Positions 8,396 to 16,639 of a stretch of 64,000 bases of DNA are shown one piece after another. The notes below the pieces were generated by a model that saw nothing but the letters and a program-made list of their open reading frames with translations, did no database searches and had not been told where the DNA came from. The position numbers and the translations under genes were made by a program. The DNA is from Peribacillus simplex NBRC 15720 = DSM 1321 (lineage in GTDB: Bacteria > Bacillota > Bacilli > Bacillales > DSM-1321): NCBI RefSeq assembly GCF_002243645.1, contig NZ_CP017704.1, positions 783,501 through 847,500 of the forward strand, given 5' to 3'. Positions within the stretch are counted from its first letter, which is position 1. The number at the start of each line of letters is the position of its first letter.

Positions 8396-9733
8396 TTAAA
8401 CTTCTAAAATATATTGATTTAAGATGCCTTTTAATCGTTCCTGTCTTCCTGACTTATTCGTAATGTTTGGATTTTGTAATGCATACTGCTCTAGTGTATG
8501 GAAGTTGGCTCTTCCTTCAACAATCTCAAGACCAATTCCTTCTTTGAAACTGCTGTAGCGTTCATCAATGATGTTTTCAAGAACACGATCTTCTAATAAT
8601 TTATGAGCCACTTTTAAACCTCTAGCGAACGCATCCATCCCTGCCACATGAGCATATACTAAATCTTCCTGTTCAAAGGAACCTCTGCGCACTTTAGCAT
8701 CAAAATTTAATCCTCCACTACCTAATCCTCCATTTTGGAGGATCTCATACATTGCTAAAGTTGTAGAATATAAATCTGTTGGGAACTCATCGGTATCCCA
8801 TCCTAAAAGAGGATCACCTTGGTTTGCATCCACTGATCCTAAGAAGCCCTGAACTCTGGCTACGCGTAATTCATGTTCAAACGTATGCCCAGCTAAAGTA
8901 GCATGGTTAGCTTCAAGGTTTAGTTTAAAATGGTTATCTAATCCGTATTGTCTTAGGAACGAAATGGTCGTAGCTGCATCGGTATCATACTGATGCGTTG
9001 TTGGTTCCTTTGGTTTTGGCTCAATTAAGAATTGACCTATAAATCCAATTTCCTTAGCATAATCTACAGCCATATGCATAAATCTAGCCAAGTTATCTAA
9101 CTCTAACTTTAAATTTGTATTGAGCAGTGTTTCATAGCCTTCACGGCCGCCCCAGAACACATAGTTTTCTGCTCCTAATTCTTTTGCCGTTTCAAGCCCT
9201 TTCTTTACTTGAGCTGCTGCATAAGCAAATACATCTGCATTACAAGAAGTAGCTGCACCGTGAACGAAGCGAGGATTTGTAAACATATTAGCTGTGTTCC
9301 ACAATAACTTTACGTTACTTGTTTTCATATACTCTTGAATCATGCTAACGATTACATCAAGATTTTTATTTGTTTCTTTTAATGTGTTTCCTTCAGGTGC
9401 GATGTCTCGGTCATGAAACGCAAAGAAAGGAACCTCTAATTTTTCAAAAAGTTGAAAAGCTGCCTCTACTCTAGCTTTTGCTAAGTCCATTCCATCATAT
9501 TTATTCCATGATCTTTGCATCGTAGCTGCACCAAAAGGATCTGTCCCATCAGCTGTAAATGTATGCCAGTAAGCAACTGAGAAACGCAGTTGTTCCTTCA
9601 TTGTTTTACCGCCTACTACTTCTTCTGGGTTGTAGTATTTAAAAGCTAAAGGATTTTTAGAATCTTTTCCCTCATATGAGACTTTGTTTACGCTTTCAAA
9701 ATAATTAATTTTATTAGTATCAGTTTGAATCAT
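8396..9733 (-). CDS. xylA: Xylose isomerase
   Basis: This 445-residue protein is a class II xylose isomerase converting D-xylose to D-xylulose with two divalent metals. The motifs are clear: [15 protein letters not shown] holds the catalytic His and Asp, [17 protein letters not shown] is the family signature, and [28 protein letters not shown] and [19 protein letters not shown] hold the metal ligands. The start has a GGGGGAA ribosome-binding site. It is the first gene of the operon, with a XylR operator and promoter directly upstream and a cre site inside its first codons. Confidence 0.97.
   Translation of the reverse strand: MIQTDTNKINYFESVNKVSYEGKDSKNPLAFKYYNPEEVVGGKTMKEQLRFSVAYWHTFTADGTDPFGAATMQRSWNKYDGMDLAKARVEAAFQLFEKLEVPFFAFHDRDIAPEGNTLKETNKNLDVIVSMIQEYMKTSNVKLLWNTANMFTNPRFVHGAATSCNADVFAYAAAQVKKGLETAKELGAENYVFWGGREGYETLLNTNLKLELDNLARFMHMAVDYAKEIGFIGQFLIEPKPKEPTTHQYDTDAATTISFLRQYGLDNHFKLNLEANHATLAGHTFEHELRVARVQGFLGSVDANQGDPLLGWDTDEFPTDLYSTTLAMYEILQNGGLGSGGLNFDAKVRRGSFEQEDLVYAHVAGMDAFARGLKVAHKLLEDRVLENIIDERYSSFKEGIGLEIVEGRANFHTLEQYALQNPNITNKSGRQERLKGILNQYILEV
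9685..9698 (-). promoter_or_regulatory. cre site inside xylA
   Basis: The minus strand reads TGAAAGCGTAAACA, one mismatch from TGWAANCGNTNWCA. It lies about 12-16 codons into xylA. In B. subtilis and P. megaterium, CcpA represses the xyl operon from a cre within the start of xylA, so position and sequence agree. Confidence 0.75.
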
Positions 9734-9802
9734 GTGTTACTTCCCCCTTTAATTAAAATGAAAAACTTCCCAAATTAATATTTTTAAAAGTATCATTTTA
9801 GA

Positions 9803-9827
9803 AAGTTTGTTGTGTCAATAAACTAAC
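9803..9827 (-). promoter_or_regulatory. XylR operator
   Basis: The inverted repeat AGTTTGTT (9804-9811) and AATAAACT (9817-9824), with flanking A/T-rich bases, closely resembles the known xyl operator (TTAGTTTGTT-N-AACAAACTAA). It lies just downstream of the xylA -10 box, so bound XylR would block initiation or early elongation. Xylose would release it. Confidence 0.85.
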
Positions 9828-9835
9828 TTTATTTC

Positions 9836-9864
9836 ATGATATACAAAATAAATATTTATTTCAA
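9836..9864 (-). promoter_or_regulatory. xylA promoter
   Basis: On the minus strand TTGAAA (9864-9859) and TATCAT (9841-9836) are separated by exactly 17 bases. The spacer TAAATATTTATTTTGTA is nearly the sequence I recall for the P. megaterium xylA promoter. The xylR promoter on the other strand probably uses TATAAT at 9887-9892. Confidence 0.85.
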
Positions 9865-10008
9865 TGTTTTTTTTAGAAAATTTAGTTATAATATGAAATA
9901 TACTATTACTATACTGGATTTTAGTTAAAAATAAAAAAACACTTAGTTCAATGGTAAAACAAAGGAGCGATTATCATTCCGATAGCAGATCAAGCTTTAG
10001 TAAAGAAA

Positions 10009-11130
10009 ATGAATCAAAAGTTGATATTAAATGAAATTTTAAAAAACTCTCCAATCTCAAGAGCAACCCTTTCTGAGATTACAGGGTTAAATAAATCTAC
10101 TGTTTCTTCCCAAGTAAATACATTACTTGAAAAAGATTTTATTTTTGAAATTGGAGCAGGACAATCTAGAGGTGGCAGAAGACCTGTGATGCTTATTTTT
10201 AATAAAAATGCAGGCTATTCAATAGGCATCGATATAGGTGTTGATTACCTTAATGGAATTCTAACCGATTTAGAAGGCAACATTATCCTTGAAAAGGCTT
10301 CTGACTTGTCTAGTCCTTCAGCTGGTGAAGTGAAAGAAATTCTGTTTGCACTTATTCATGATTTTATAATTCATATGCCCGACTCTCCTTACGGTTTGGT
10401 GGGAATAGGTATTTGTGTACCAGGTCTTGTGGATAGCAATCAAAAAATTATTTTTATGCCCAACTTGGAATGGTATATTGAAGATTTGCAACTCTTAATT
10501 GAAAGCGAGTTCAATGTACCTGTTTTTGTTGAAAATGAGGCTAATGCAGGCGCATGCGGTGAAAAAGTGTTTGGGGTTACTAAAAACTATGAAAACATCA
10601 TTTACATCAGTATTAACGTAGGAATTGGAGTCGGGATTATTATTAATAATGAATTATATAAAGGAGTAAATGGCTTTTCTGGAGAAATGGGTCATATGAC
10701 GATAGATTTTAACGGCCCCAAATGCAGCTGTGGGAACCGAGGCTGCTGGGAATTATATGCTTCAGAAAAAGCATTACTGGATTCTTTTTCTATAGACGAA
10801 AAGAATAGGTTACGAAAAGAAATTGTTGAACGTGCAAATAAAAATGATGTAGCCGTCTTAAATGCACTCCAGAAATTTGGCTTCTACGTCAGTATTGGCT
10901 TAACTAATATTCTCAATACATTTGACGCACAGGCTATTATTCTGAGAAATAACATTATCGAATCTCACCCGATTGTGTTAAATACCATTAAGAATGAGGT
11001 TTCTTCTAGGGTATATTCTCATTTAGAAAGTACGTGTGAACTATTGCCCTCTTCATTAGGAAGAAATGCACCTGCATTAGGAGCTGTTTCAATTGTGATC
11101 GATCATTTTTTAAATGTTACCACAAGCTAA
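10009..11130 (+). CDS. xylR: Xylose repressor XylR (ROK family)
   Basis: The protein has an N-terminal winged helix (SRATLSEITGLNKSTVSSQV), then a sugar-kinase-like ROK domain with the glycine-rich SIGIDIGVDYLNGILTDLEG, the GEMGHMTIDFNGPKCSCGNRGCWE segment with the zinc-binding His and Cys residues, and LPSSLGRNAPALGA near the end. It represses the divergent xyl operon until xylose binds. Without an extension it is 373 aa from ATG 10009. However, the preceding in-frame codons encode IADQALVKK, which matches the conserved N-terminus of other XylR proteins (MDIADQ...VKK in B. subtilis). The best ribosome-binding site (AAAGGAG, 9961-9967) fits an ATT at 9976, and no ATG, GTG or TTG exists upstream before the stop at 9955. 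The real start is therefore doubtful. Confidence 0.92.
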   Translation: MNQKLILNEILKNSPISRATLSEITGLNKSTVSSQVNTLLEKDFIFEIGAGQSRGGRRPVMLIFNKNAGYSIGIDIGVDYLNGILTDLEGNIILEKASDLSSPSAGEVKEILFALIHDFIIHMPDSPYGLVGIGICVPGLVDSNQKIIFMPNLEWYIEDLQLLIESEFNVPVFVENEANAGACGEKVFGVTKNYENIIYISINVGIGVGIIINNELYKGVNGFSGEMGHMTIDFNGPKCSCGNRGCWELYASEKALLDSFSIDEKNRLRKEIVERANKNDVAVLNALQKFGFYVSIGLTNILNTFDAQAIILRNNIIESHPIVLNTIKNEVSSRVYSHLESTCELLPSSLGRNAPALGAVSIVIDHFLNVTTS

Positions 11131-11183
11131 TTTATATCAGAGGATAGATGATAGATGTCTGAATATCTTTCCTAAGGTAACAG

Positions 11184-11229
11184 GAGAGGTCTTTCTCTAC
11201 CTAGAGTAAAGACCTCTCTTATTTGTTTT
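11184..11229 (+). terminator. Terminator after xylR
   Basis: GAGAGGTCTTT (11184) pairs with AAAGACCTCTC (ending 11218), with an inner CTCTA/TAGAG extension. A T-rich stretch follows. Confidence 0.8.
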
Positions 11230-11240
11230 CGTCCCTACAT

Positions 11241-11486
11241 CTATGAAAGGATAATTGTATTAAATGAGTTAGGTTCTAAGATAAAACAATTTGTTGTAAA
11301 ACCATCATTTAGAAATAGCTCTCTTTCATCATTAAATGGATCAGATAAAACAATAACTGTAGATCCCTCTGGATTTCTAAAAGCAACCGTATTTCCAGTC
11401 CAAGATCCTTGAGTTTCTATTCTTACGGCTCCCTTTTTAATGAAATGAGAAAAATGAGATTTTTCTTTTGGGTTGGCTCCATACAC
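11241..11486 (-). pseudogene. GH30 glycosidase C-terminal remnant
   Basis: The 81 codons encode HFSHFIKKGAVRIETQGSW, then NTVAFRNPEGSTVIVLSDPF. These match the end of GH30 enzymes (GHFSKFIRPGAVRI... followed by the beta-sandwich). GH30 members include glucuronoxylanases (XynC) and glucosylceramidase-like enzymes. The catalytic barrel and secretion signal are missing, so this is a fragment. Its place beside the xylose genes suggests that a xylan-degrading enzyme was once encoded here. Confidence 0.6.
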
Positions 11487-11797
11487 TGTTCCTCCGTTCT
11501 CTATATCCGTCTAAAACCTAAGAAGGGATATAATTTCTTCCATTCTTCAACGGACGAATAAGAAGTACCACCACTGCTATTGGCATTGGAAAGGGAGCGG
11601 ATTTCTGAAATCAACCGAATATTTTTTAAGAAAAAACTGTAGGCAAACTTTCTTTTCTTCGAGTTAGCCTACAGTCAAGCGATTTTTAAATAATCGCGAC
11701 ACGACTGTTGAAGTGCAATAATTTTTTATAGAATGCATTTATAAAAGGAAAATGGAATATGATTAAAATGTCAATCTAAGGGAGGGAATGAGAATAA
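11487..11797. other. Gene-free stretch with an orphan terminator
   Basis: The minus strand has a short open stretch (about 11509-11620, RSLSNANSSGGTSYSSVEEW) that ends in a stop. It looks like the tail of an unknown lost gene. A hairpin (11637-11674) follows, then the upstream region of the DoxX gene with a GGGAGGG ribosome-binding site. Confidence 0.35.
11637..11674 (-). terminator. Orphan hairpin with minus-strand T tract
   Basis: CTGTAGGC and GCCTACAG pair, extended by AACT/AGTT after one mismatch. On the minus strand the stem is followed by TTTTTTCTT. No minus-strand gene now precedes it, so it probably outlived a deleted gene. Confidence 0.65.
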
Positions 11798-12208
11798 ATG
11801 AAAAAAATAAAAATTATATATTGGATTTTCACAGGGCTTTTGGTGGCACTAATGGTTTTAGGTTCTATTCCAGATATAATGTCTGTTCCCGATGCAGTCG
11901 CTTTATTTAATCATTTAGGTTATCCTACCTACCTCCTACCCTTTATTGGAATTGCCAAATTATTAGGTGTCGTGGCAATACTTATTCCAGGTTTTCCGAG
12001 AATTAAGGAATGGGCTTATGCCGGTTTTGTATTTGATTTGACGGGTGCTATGTATTCAAGCATTTCAGTGGGCGACCCTGCCAGTGGATGGCTGCTTTTC
12101 ATTATTGGATATATTTTGATAGCCGGCTCTTATATTTACCATCATAAAATATTAAAATCCGCTACATCGAACATTACATTGAGCAATAAGGATAGCTTAA
12201 AAATATAA
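11798..12208 (+). CDS. DoxX-like membrane protein
   Basis: This 136-residue protein has four hydrophobic segments in the DoxX/DoxX-like arrangement: IYWIFTGLLVALMVLGS near the N-terminus, YPTYLLPFIGIAKLLGVVAIL in the middle, and two more helices (YAGFVFDLTGAMYS and GWLLFIIGYILIAG). It is an integral membrane protein of unknown activity; family members have been linked to quinone or thiol redox processes. It is monocistronic: a good GGGAGGG ribosome-binding site precedes it and a strong terminator follows. Confidence 0.8.
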   Translation: MKKIKIIYWIFTGLLVALMVLGSIPDIMSVPDAVALFNHLGYPTYLLPFIGIAKLLGVVAILIPGFPRIKEWAYAGFVFDLTGAMYSSISVGDPASGWLLFIIGYILIAGSYIYHHKILKSATSNITLSNKDSLKI

Positions 12209-12222
12209 ATGAATTGGCAAAG

Positions 12223-12249
12223 AAAAAACACCGATGATCGGTGTTTTTT
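12223..12249 (+). terminator. Terminator after the DoxX-like gene
   Basis: AAAAAACACCGAT and ATCGGTGTTTTTT form a near-perfect stem-loop of the A-run/T-run type. Confidence 0.85.
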
Positions 12250-12324
12250 CTCTAAAAGATGAGGGAATGATATATGCTTTCAACTTCGATTTCATTTTCT
12301 AAATAGAACTTGTAGAAATAAAAT

Positions 12325-12368
12325 AAACAAGCGTCCCAATAGGGTTTTCCTTATTGGGACGCTTGTTT
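12325..12368 (-). terminator. Terminator of the sortase operon
   Basis: The 17-bp arms at 12325-12341 and 12352-12368 (core ACAAGCGTCCCAATA) pair perfectly. On the minus strand the stem is followed by ATTTTATTTC, just after the sortase stop codon. Confidence 0.85.
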
Positions 12369-12383
12369 TAGAACATTAGCTGA

Positions 12384-13019
12384 TTAACTTAATTTTTTTG
12401 AAGCCAAATAAGCGACAAGTATATAGCGTTCAGGTGCCGCCCCGATATAATCAAAGGGATAACAGGTACTTACGGTTAGCGTTGCCCGTGGCTTTGGTAC
12501 GATTACGGTTCGATCATCCTCATCCACTATTCGAACTTTGCTGACTTTGTATGTGAACTCTCCTGCCGACGTTCTTACTATCAACAAATCTCCTTCACCA
12601 ACTTGCCCAAGTTTACGGAATACCGTATCTCTATGACCGGAAAGAACGGAATTATCATTTTCACCTGGTAGCACACTTCCTGCAAAGTGACCAACGCCTT
12701 TTTCCAATTCATCCTCATTTGTGCCATGGAAAATAGGGAGTTTTGCTTTTAATTTGGGTATATACAGTTCCCCGATTTCTTCACCCGTTTCAGGGCGGAC
12801 AGGATATAGCTCTTTCTTTGTTGTTTTATTACTTGGTGGTTTATTACTTGGTGGTTTCTGTACTGTTTCATTTACTTGGCTACTTGGAGCATGAGTCTTA
12901 TAAAGAAAGTAGCCTTTTGCAAACTTATACATATTGGATGTGGAAAACCAAACCCCAAATAAAATGATGGCAATTGTACATGAAATCAGTAGCAACCGCC
13001 TTTTCTTTAATTGTTTCAT
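12384..13019 (-). CDS. Class D sortase
   Basis: This 211-residue cysteine transpeptidase has one N-terminal membrane anchor (residues 9-27), a short Pro/Lys linker, then the sortase barrel. The catalytic residues are visible: His in LSGHRDTVF (about 126), Cys in TLTVSTCYPF (about 187) and Arg in ERYILVAY. Class D (YhcS-type) sortases of Bacillus recognise LPxTA or LPNTS-type signals rather than LPxTG. The gene starts one base after the stop codon of the surface-protein gene upstream, which ends in LPNTA, so the two are translationally coupled and form an enzyme-substrate pair. The sortase probably attaches that protein to the cell wall. Confidence 0.9.
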   Translation of the reverse strand: MKQLKKRRLLLISCTIAIILFGVWFSTSNMYKFAKGYFLYKTHAPSSQVNETVQKPPSNKPPSNKTTKKELYPVRPETGEEIGELYIPKLKAKLPIFHGTNEDELEKGVGHFAGSVLPGENDNSVLSGHRDTVFRKLGQVGEGDLLIVRTSAGEFTYKVSKVRIVDEDDRTVIVPKPRATLTVSTCYPFDYIGAAPERYILVAYLASKKLS

Positions 13020-13020
13020 A

Positions 13021-14430
13021 TTAAGCTTTCCTAATTTTTCGATACATCAAACTTCCGAACAGGATAATGCATAGTCCTAAAAGGGCATTAGGGATATAAT
13101 CGGAAGCGGTGTTTGGCAGTTTAGCCCCTTTTACCGTTTGATGTTCCGATTTAGTATGAGTGCTGATCTTTTGTTTTACTGGTTTAGCTACCGGTGCCTT
13201 TTCAATGGTTTTTTGCACCTCTTTTGCAGATTCCTTTATTTGCCCGCCTGCGTTAGTAAGAGTGTCAGAATCGACCATATCACCTGTTATTAAAAGATCA
13301 GCCAAGAACTTCCCGTCAGTAGAGTATATAGCTATTTTTAGGTTAGCGCCCTTCAGTTCTTCCAATTTCATTAAATCCAAAAGGGATACAGGTGATTCCG
13401 AGCCACTTTTCACAAGGGAATAGGATACATTAAGCTTAAAGATGGAAAGTAATTCTTCATAGATTGATGCCATTTCAGCTATCTGTTCAGCTGTAAGCTC
13501 GGTTGCTACATCAAATTCCTCGAAAGCCATCATGCGGTTGCCCAATTCTTCAAGTCGCTTGACTGTTTCCGGATTGGAAAGGTGGTCTTCCAAAGACATT
13601 AAGTGGTCTTCAAGCCTCTGTAATTCTTCTTCCGTTAGACCGAGTTCTTCCTCGAAAATAGGAAGAAGATCCTCGGCAACTTCGCCATCCAACGCCCCAT
13701 CAGAAAGGTTCCAAACAGTTTCTTCAAGATTATCTATGTATATATAATCGTTAATATCTTCTCCATTTTCTTCCAACATTTGGAGCAAGGCTTGTTTATC
13801 CATTCCATAATTCTCATTAAAATAATCTAAGTTGCTTAGATCTGCCTTTATGACGTCACCTAAGAATTCACTAAGCTCTTCGACAGATTCAAATTCTTCC
13901 GTGCTAAAATCATAAAGTTCCAATGACGCTTCGATATCTTCTTTTGTTACTTCGAAGCCTCTTTCCTTACTAACCTTGGCTAAATAATTGACTAATTCTT
14001 TGTCAAAGTTTGGATCGCGTTCAAAATCGCCCTCTTCTGTATAGAAATAAACAGCTTCATCGAGGTCCCAGATAAAGATATAATCGTCTAGTTCTTCGCC
14101 ATTTTCGCGCAATAGTTTAATTAGGCTCTCATTAGTTAGATTATAATCTTCATAAATGGTATCTAAATTACTTAAATCTGCTTTAATAACTTCTCCCAAG
14201 GCATCTTTTAGATCACCAATAGATTCAAAGTTTTTAATACTTTCATCGTAAAAAGAAAGAGATGTTTCAATATCATCCTTTGTCACTTCAAAACCCCTAA
14301 CAAGGCTTATCTCTTTTAAATACTTTGTAAGTTCTTTCTCAAAATTTTTGCTTGGTGCTGCCGATGCTAATTGCGGGAATAAGCTAATTAACAACGTAAA
14401 TGAAACTAAAATGGTCCACAGTTTTTTCAT
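13021..14430 (-). CDS. Processed acidic surface protein with LPNTA sorting signal
   Basis: This 469-residue protein begins with a signal peptide (KKLWTILVSFTLLISLF, cleavage after ASA). Two tandem repeats of about 105 residues follow (about 30-130 and 140-240), each with RGFEVTK-D-IE-SL, a VIKADLSNLD core and a GE-DYI end. Next come an acidic helical region, a Pro/Lys-rich spacer, LPNTA, a hydrophobic helix and a basic tail. This is the layout of the 'processed acidic surface protein' family found beside class D sortases. It should be exported and wall-anchored by the sortase encoded next. Its role is unknown; the strong negative charge would allow cation binding. A promoter lies directly upstream. 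Confidence 0.88.
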   Translation of the reverse strand: MKKLWTILVSFTLLISLFPQLASAAPSKNFEKELTKYLKEISLVRGFEVTKDDIETSLSFYDESIKNFESIGDLKDALGEVIKADLSNLDTIYEDYNLTNESLIKLLRENGEELDDYIFIWDLDEAVYFYTEEGDFERDPNFDKELVNYLAKVSKERGFEVTKEDIEASLELYDFSTEEFESVEELSEFLGDVIKADLSNLDYFNENYGMDKQALLQMLEENGEDINDYIYIDNLEETVWNLSDGALDGEVAEDLLPIFEEELGLTEEELQRLEDHLMSLEDHLSNPETVKRLEELGNRMMAFEEFDVATELTAEQIAEMASIYEELLSIFKLNVSYSLVKSGSESPVSLLDLMKLEELKGANLKIAIYSTDGKFLADLLITGDMVDSDTLTNAGGQIKESAKEVQKTIEKAPVAKPVKQKISTHTKSEHQTVKGAKLPNTASDYIPNALLGLCIILFGSLMYRKIRKA

Positions 14431-14470
14431 ACTTTTCTCCTATTCATAACATTTCATATGTTTCTAGAAA

Positions 14471-14499
14471 ATTATAATATAATAACAATAATTTAACAA
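14471..14499 (-). promoter_or_regulatory. Promoter of the acidic protein-sortase operon
   Basis: TTGTTA (14499-14494) and a perfect TATAAT (14476-14471) are 17 bases apart on the minus strand, about 40 bases before the start codon. This fits the vegetative sigma-A consensus. Confidence 0.7.
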
Positions 14500-14737
14500 T
14501 GAAGTTATTTCTTCCAATAAGTCAAAATTCCTATTTTACTTACTTTGCTAACAAACTTTTTAACAGCATATACATCTGTTTGCGGTAATAAAGACGTATT
14601 TCTTCCTATTAATATATCGATTATAAAAAGAGGGGATTAAAACTCCCGCACGCTACATGTTCATAATATAAATCTGTGATGTCTTTTGTAACCGTTGTAA
14701 CTTCACTGTAATGTTTACATCCATTCCTGACATAAAA

Positions 14738-14774
14738 AAAACGCAAATCCTTACATTTCAAGGGTTTGCGTTTT
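14738..14774 (-). terminator. Terminator downstream of the Rid remnant
   Basis: AAAACGCAAATCCTT and AAGGGTTTGCGTTTT pair except for one mismatch. On the minus strand the stem is followed by TTTTATG. It is the terminator expected for the lost Rid-family gene. Confidence 0.8.
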
Positions 14775-14809
14775 GATTGATTGCATTCAATCCAGATAGC
14801 ATTAGTCTA

Positions 14810-14920
14810 TTAATTTTCACTGCTTCCTTCACTAATAATCATAACTTCTACATCTATCTCCATTAGCATTTCCGGCATTGCAAAACCACTTACTATTAAG
14901 CAAATACAATAAGGATAAAC
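14810..14920 (-). pseudogene. Rid/YjgF-family C-terminal remnant
   Basis: On the minus strand the codons read YPYCICLIVSGFAMPEMLME, then IDVEVMISEGSSEN before a stop. This resembles the last strand and helix of RidA-like imine deaminases (ARTxIxVxGLxxPxxLVEIEVIA). The first three quarters of the gene cannot be found upstream, where stops interrupt all frames. Its terminator is preserved. Confidence 0.5.
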
Positions 14921-15042
14921 AGCTTAAAATTTAACCCGTATGCCTTCTACCATAAAAGACTAACTGTTTTCCTTCCTGTTCTTCCATTTTAAATCCATGC
15001 CAACGTTGTATCATTCTGAACAACCGGGTGCTTTTATTGAAT

Positions 15043-15090
15043 AAAAAGGAGAATACATATTAGACGCTTATAATATGTATTCTCCTTTTA
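15043..15090 (-). terminator. Long terminator after the 74-aa ORF
   Basis: An AAAGGAGAATACATATTA arm pairs with TAATATGTATTCTCCTTT around a 6-8 base loop. On the minus strand T-rich sequence follows. Confidence 0.8.
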
Positions 15091-15133
15091 CTTCTTGTTA
15101 AACAACGCACCATTATGTGGAATGCATTAGACT

Positions 15134-15358
15134 TTAGAATATTAATCTAATTGCATTTTTTAGAACTTTCGGTGCCTTTTTAATTCCTTCTGTTCCAATA
15201 AAACTGCTCGCACTCGCTATTAATACGCTTGAAGAAATGAATTTAACCACATAAAAAATTCCTGATCCAATAATTAGATCTAGGATTAAAAACCTTTTAA
15301 TTGTTGAGCCTTTTATTATATAAATAACGATTTGATTGTTTTTCTTGCTACTCAGCAT
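15134..15358 (-). CDS. Small membrane-associated protein, unknown
   Basis: The reading frame can begin at TTG 15394, but I prefer ATG 15358, which has AAGGGTG at a proper distance and gives 74 residues. The N-terminus is basic (SSKKNNQIVIYIIKGSTIKRF) and is followed by about 30 hydrophobic residues, one or two membrane helices. It then ends in a basic tail. No family is recognised. A strong terminator right behind it supports a real transcription unit. Confidence 0.4.
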   Translation of the reverse strand: MLSSKKNNQIVIYIIKGSTIKRFLILDLIIGSGIFYVVKFISSSVLIASASSFIGTEGIKKAPKVLKNAIRLIF

Positions 15359-15504
15359 TGTCACACCCTTATCTTTTTCTAAAGGGTATGACAAAGAGAG
15401 GTTGTCATATTCTTCTGCATCAGGTCTTTCTTAATAAAACTGCTTTCTGTTAGTATCGGACATAATAAGCTTCTAAAATATGAGGAGGTCGTTTTTGATT
15501 TAAC

Positions 15505-16380
15505 TTACTTTCCTGTTTGGATGCTTTGACTAACAATTTGGCTCAAGGCCTTGTTTATTGGTGTAGAAGGGCGACCAAGTAATATTTCTAAATCGTTTCT
15601 CGCTATCTCTAATTCACCATCTCTAATGCCTTTTTGCATGTTTACGAGCATAGAAATGTAGGTTTCTGGTACCTCTACACCTTTCATAATATCGGTATAC
15701 GTAGCATCATCGACTTGTTGTACAGGTACTTCTTTTCCTAATACAGTTCCAAGAGCAGATGTTAATTCCTCTTGAGTCATAAGCTTGCCGGAAAGCTCGT
15801 AAACAGTATTCTCGTGTCCGCTCCCGGTTAATACATTTGCTGCTGCCTCCGCATAATCTTGTTGAAGTGCCCAACCCACCTTTCCTGTTCCTGCAGATGT
15901 AATCCAAGGTGCTCCTGCCATCACACCTTGTATACTCCCAATTTCATTTTCTAAATACCAATTGTTTCGTAAAAACGAGTATGGAATACCTGTTTTCAAA
16001 ATAGCTTCTTCTCTAGCTCTATGAGCTGAGGCAAGGAATAAGTTACTTTCACTTGCATTTGTTACACTAGTATAAGCAATAAATTTAACTTGATTACGTT
16101 GAGCAGCAGCTACAGCATTAGAATGCTGTCTAATTACTGTTTCATCATCCCCAACTGTAGATATAATTAAAAGCCGATCAATTCCTGAAAAAGCAGAATC
16201 TAATGTTTTTGGTTGATCAAAATCTCCATGTCGAACTTCTACTCCGCGAGCTCGTAAATCTTCGGCTTTTTCTAGATTTCGAACACTAACAGCTAATTGA
16301 CTTGCCGGTACAGTTTTTAATAACGTTTCTACAACTTTTGATCCTAATTTTCCTGTTGCACCAGTAACTAATATTTTCAT
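15505..16380 (-). CDS. NmrA/QorB-like NAD(P)-dependent oxidoreductase
   Basis: This 291-residue atypical short-chain dehydrogenase starts with MKILVTGATGKLGSKVV, whose GxTGxxG loop binds NAD(P). The sequence LLIISTVGDD, then FIAYTSVTNA, SFLRNNWYLEN and YELSGKLMTQEEL follows the order seen in QorB/YtfG, NADPH-dependent quinone reductases. It is cytosolic. It is divergent from an HxlR-family regulator with a palindrome between them; in B. subtilis, HxlR-type sensors such as YodB and CatR respond to quinones and diamide. A quinone- or electrophile-detoxifying role is a fair inference. Confidence 0.85.
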   Translation of the reverse strand: MKILVTGATGKLGSKVVETLLKTVPASQLAVSVRNLEKAEDLRARGVEVRHGDFDQPKTLDSAFSGIDRLLIISTVGDDETVIRQHSNAVAAAQRNQVKFIAYTSVTNASESNLFLASAHRAREEAILKTGIPYSFLRNNWYLENEIGSIQGVMAGAPWITSAGTGKVGWALQQDYAEAAANVLTGSGHENTVYELSGKLMTQEELTSALGTVLGKEVPVQQVDDATYTDIMKGVEVPETYISMLVNMQKGIRDGELEIARNDLEILLGRPSTPINKALSQIVSQSIQTGK

Positions 16381-16531
16381 CTTTTTTCCTCCAATTAATT
16401 TTTTCGTATTAGAAAGTCGATAATAGCAATCTTAATAATTCGTTCAACAAAGTAAAAAAACTTTTTAAAGTGAGTTTATTGATATAGCCCCCTTCATTTT
16501 TCAGAAATATACTTGTACTTGTTGAATTATT

Positions 16532-16549
16532 TAGTACAGGTATATACTA
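16532..16549. promoter_or_regulatory. HxlR-type operator candidate
   Basis: TAGTA and TACTA form an inverted repeat with an 8-base spacer between the divergent oxidoreductase and regulator genes. The arms resemble the TACT/AGTA half sites bound by YodB-like regulators. Confidence 0.5.
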
Positions 16550-16639
16550 TATCCACAGTCACAATAATAAAAGTAGGCATTTTTTTATGACATAGTCACA
16601 AAAATAGTACCATTATGAGAGAGAGGGAAAATACAATCA

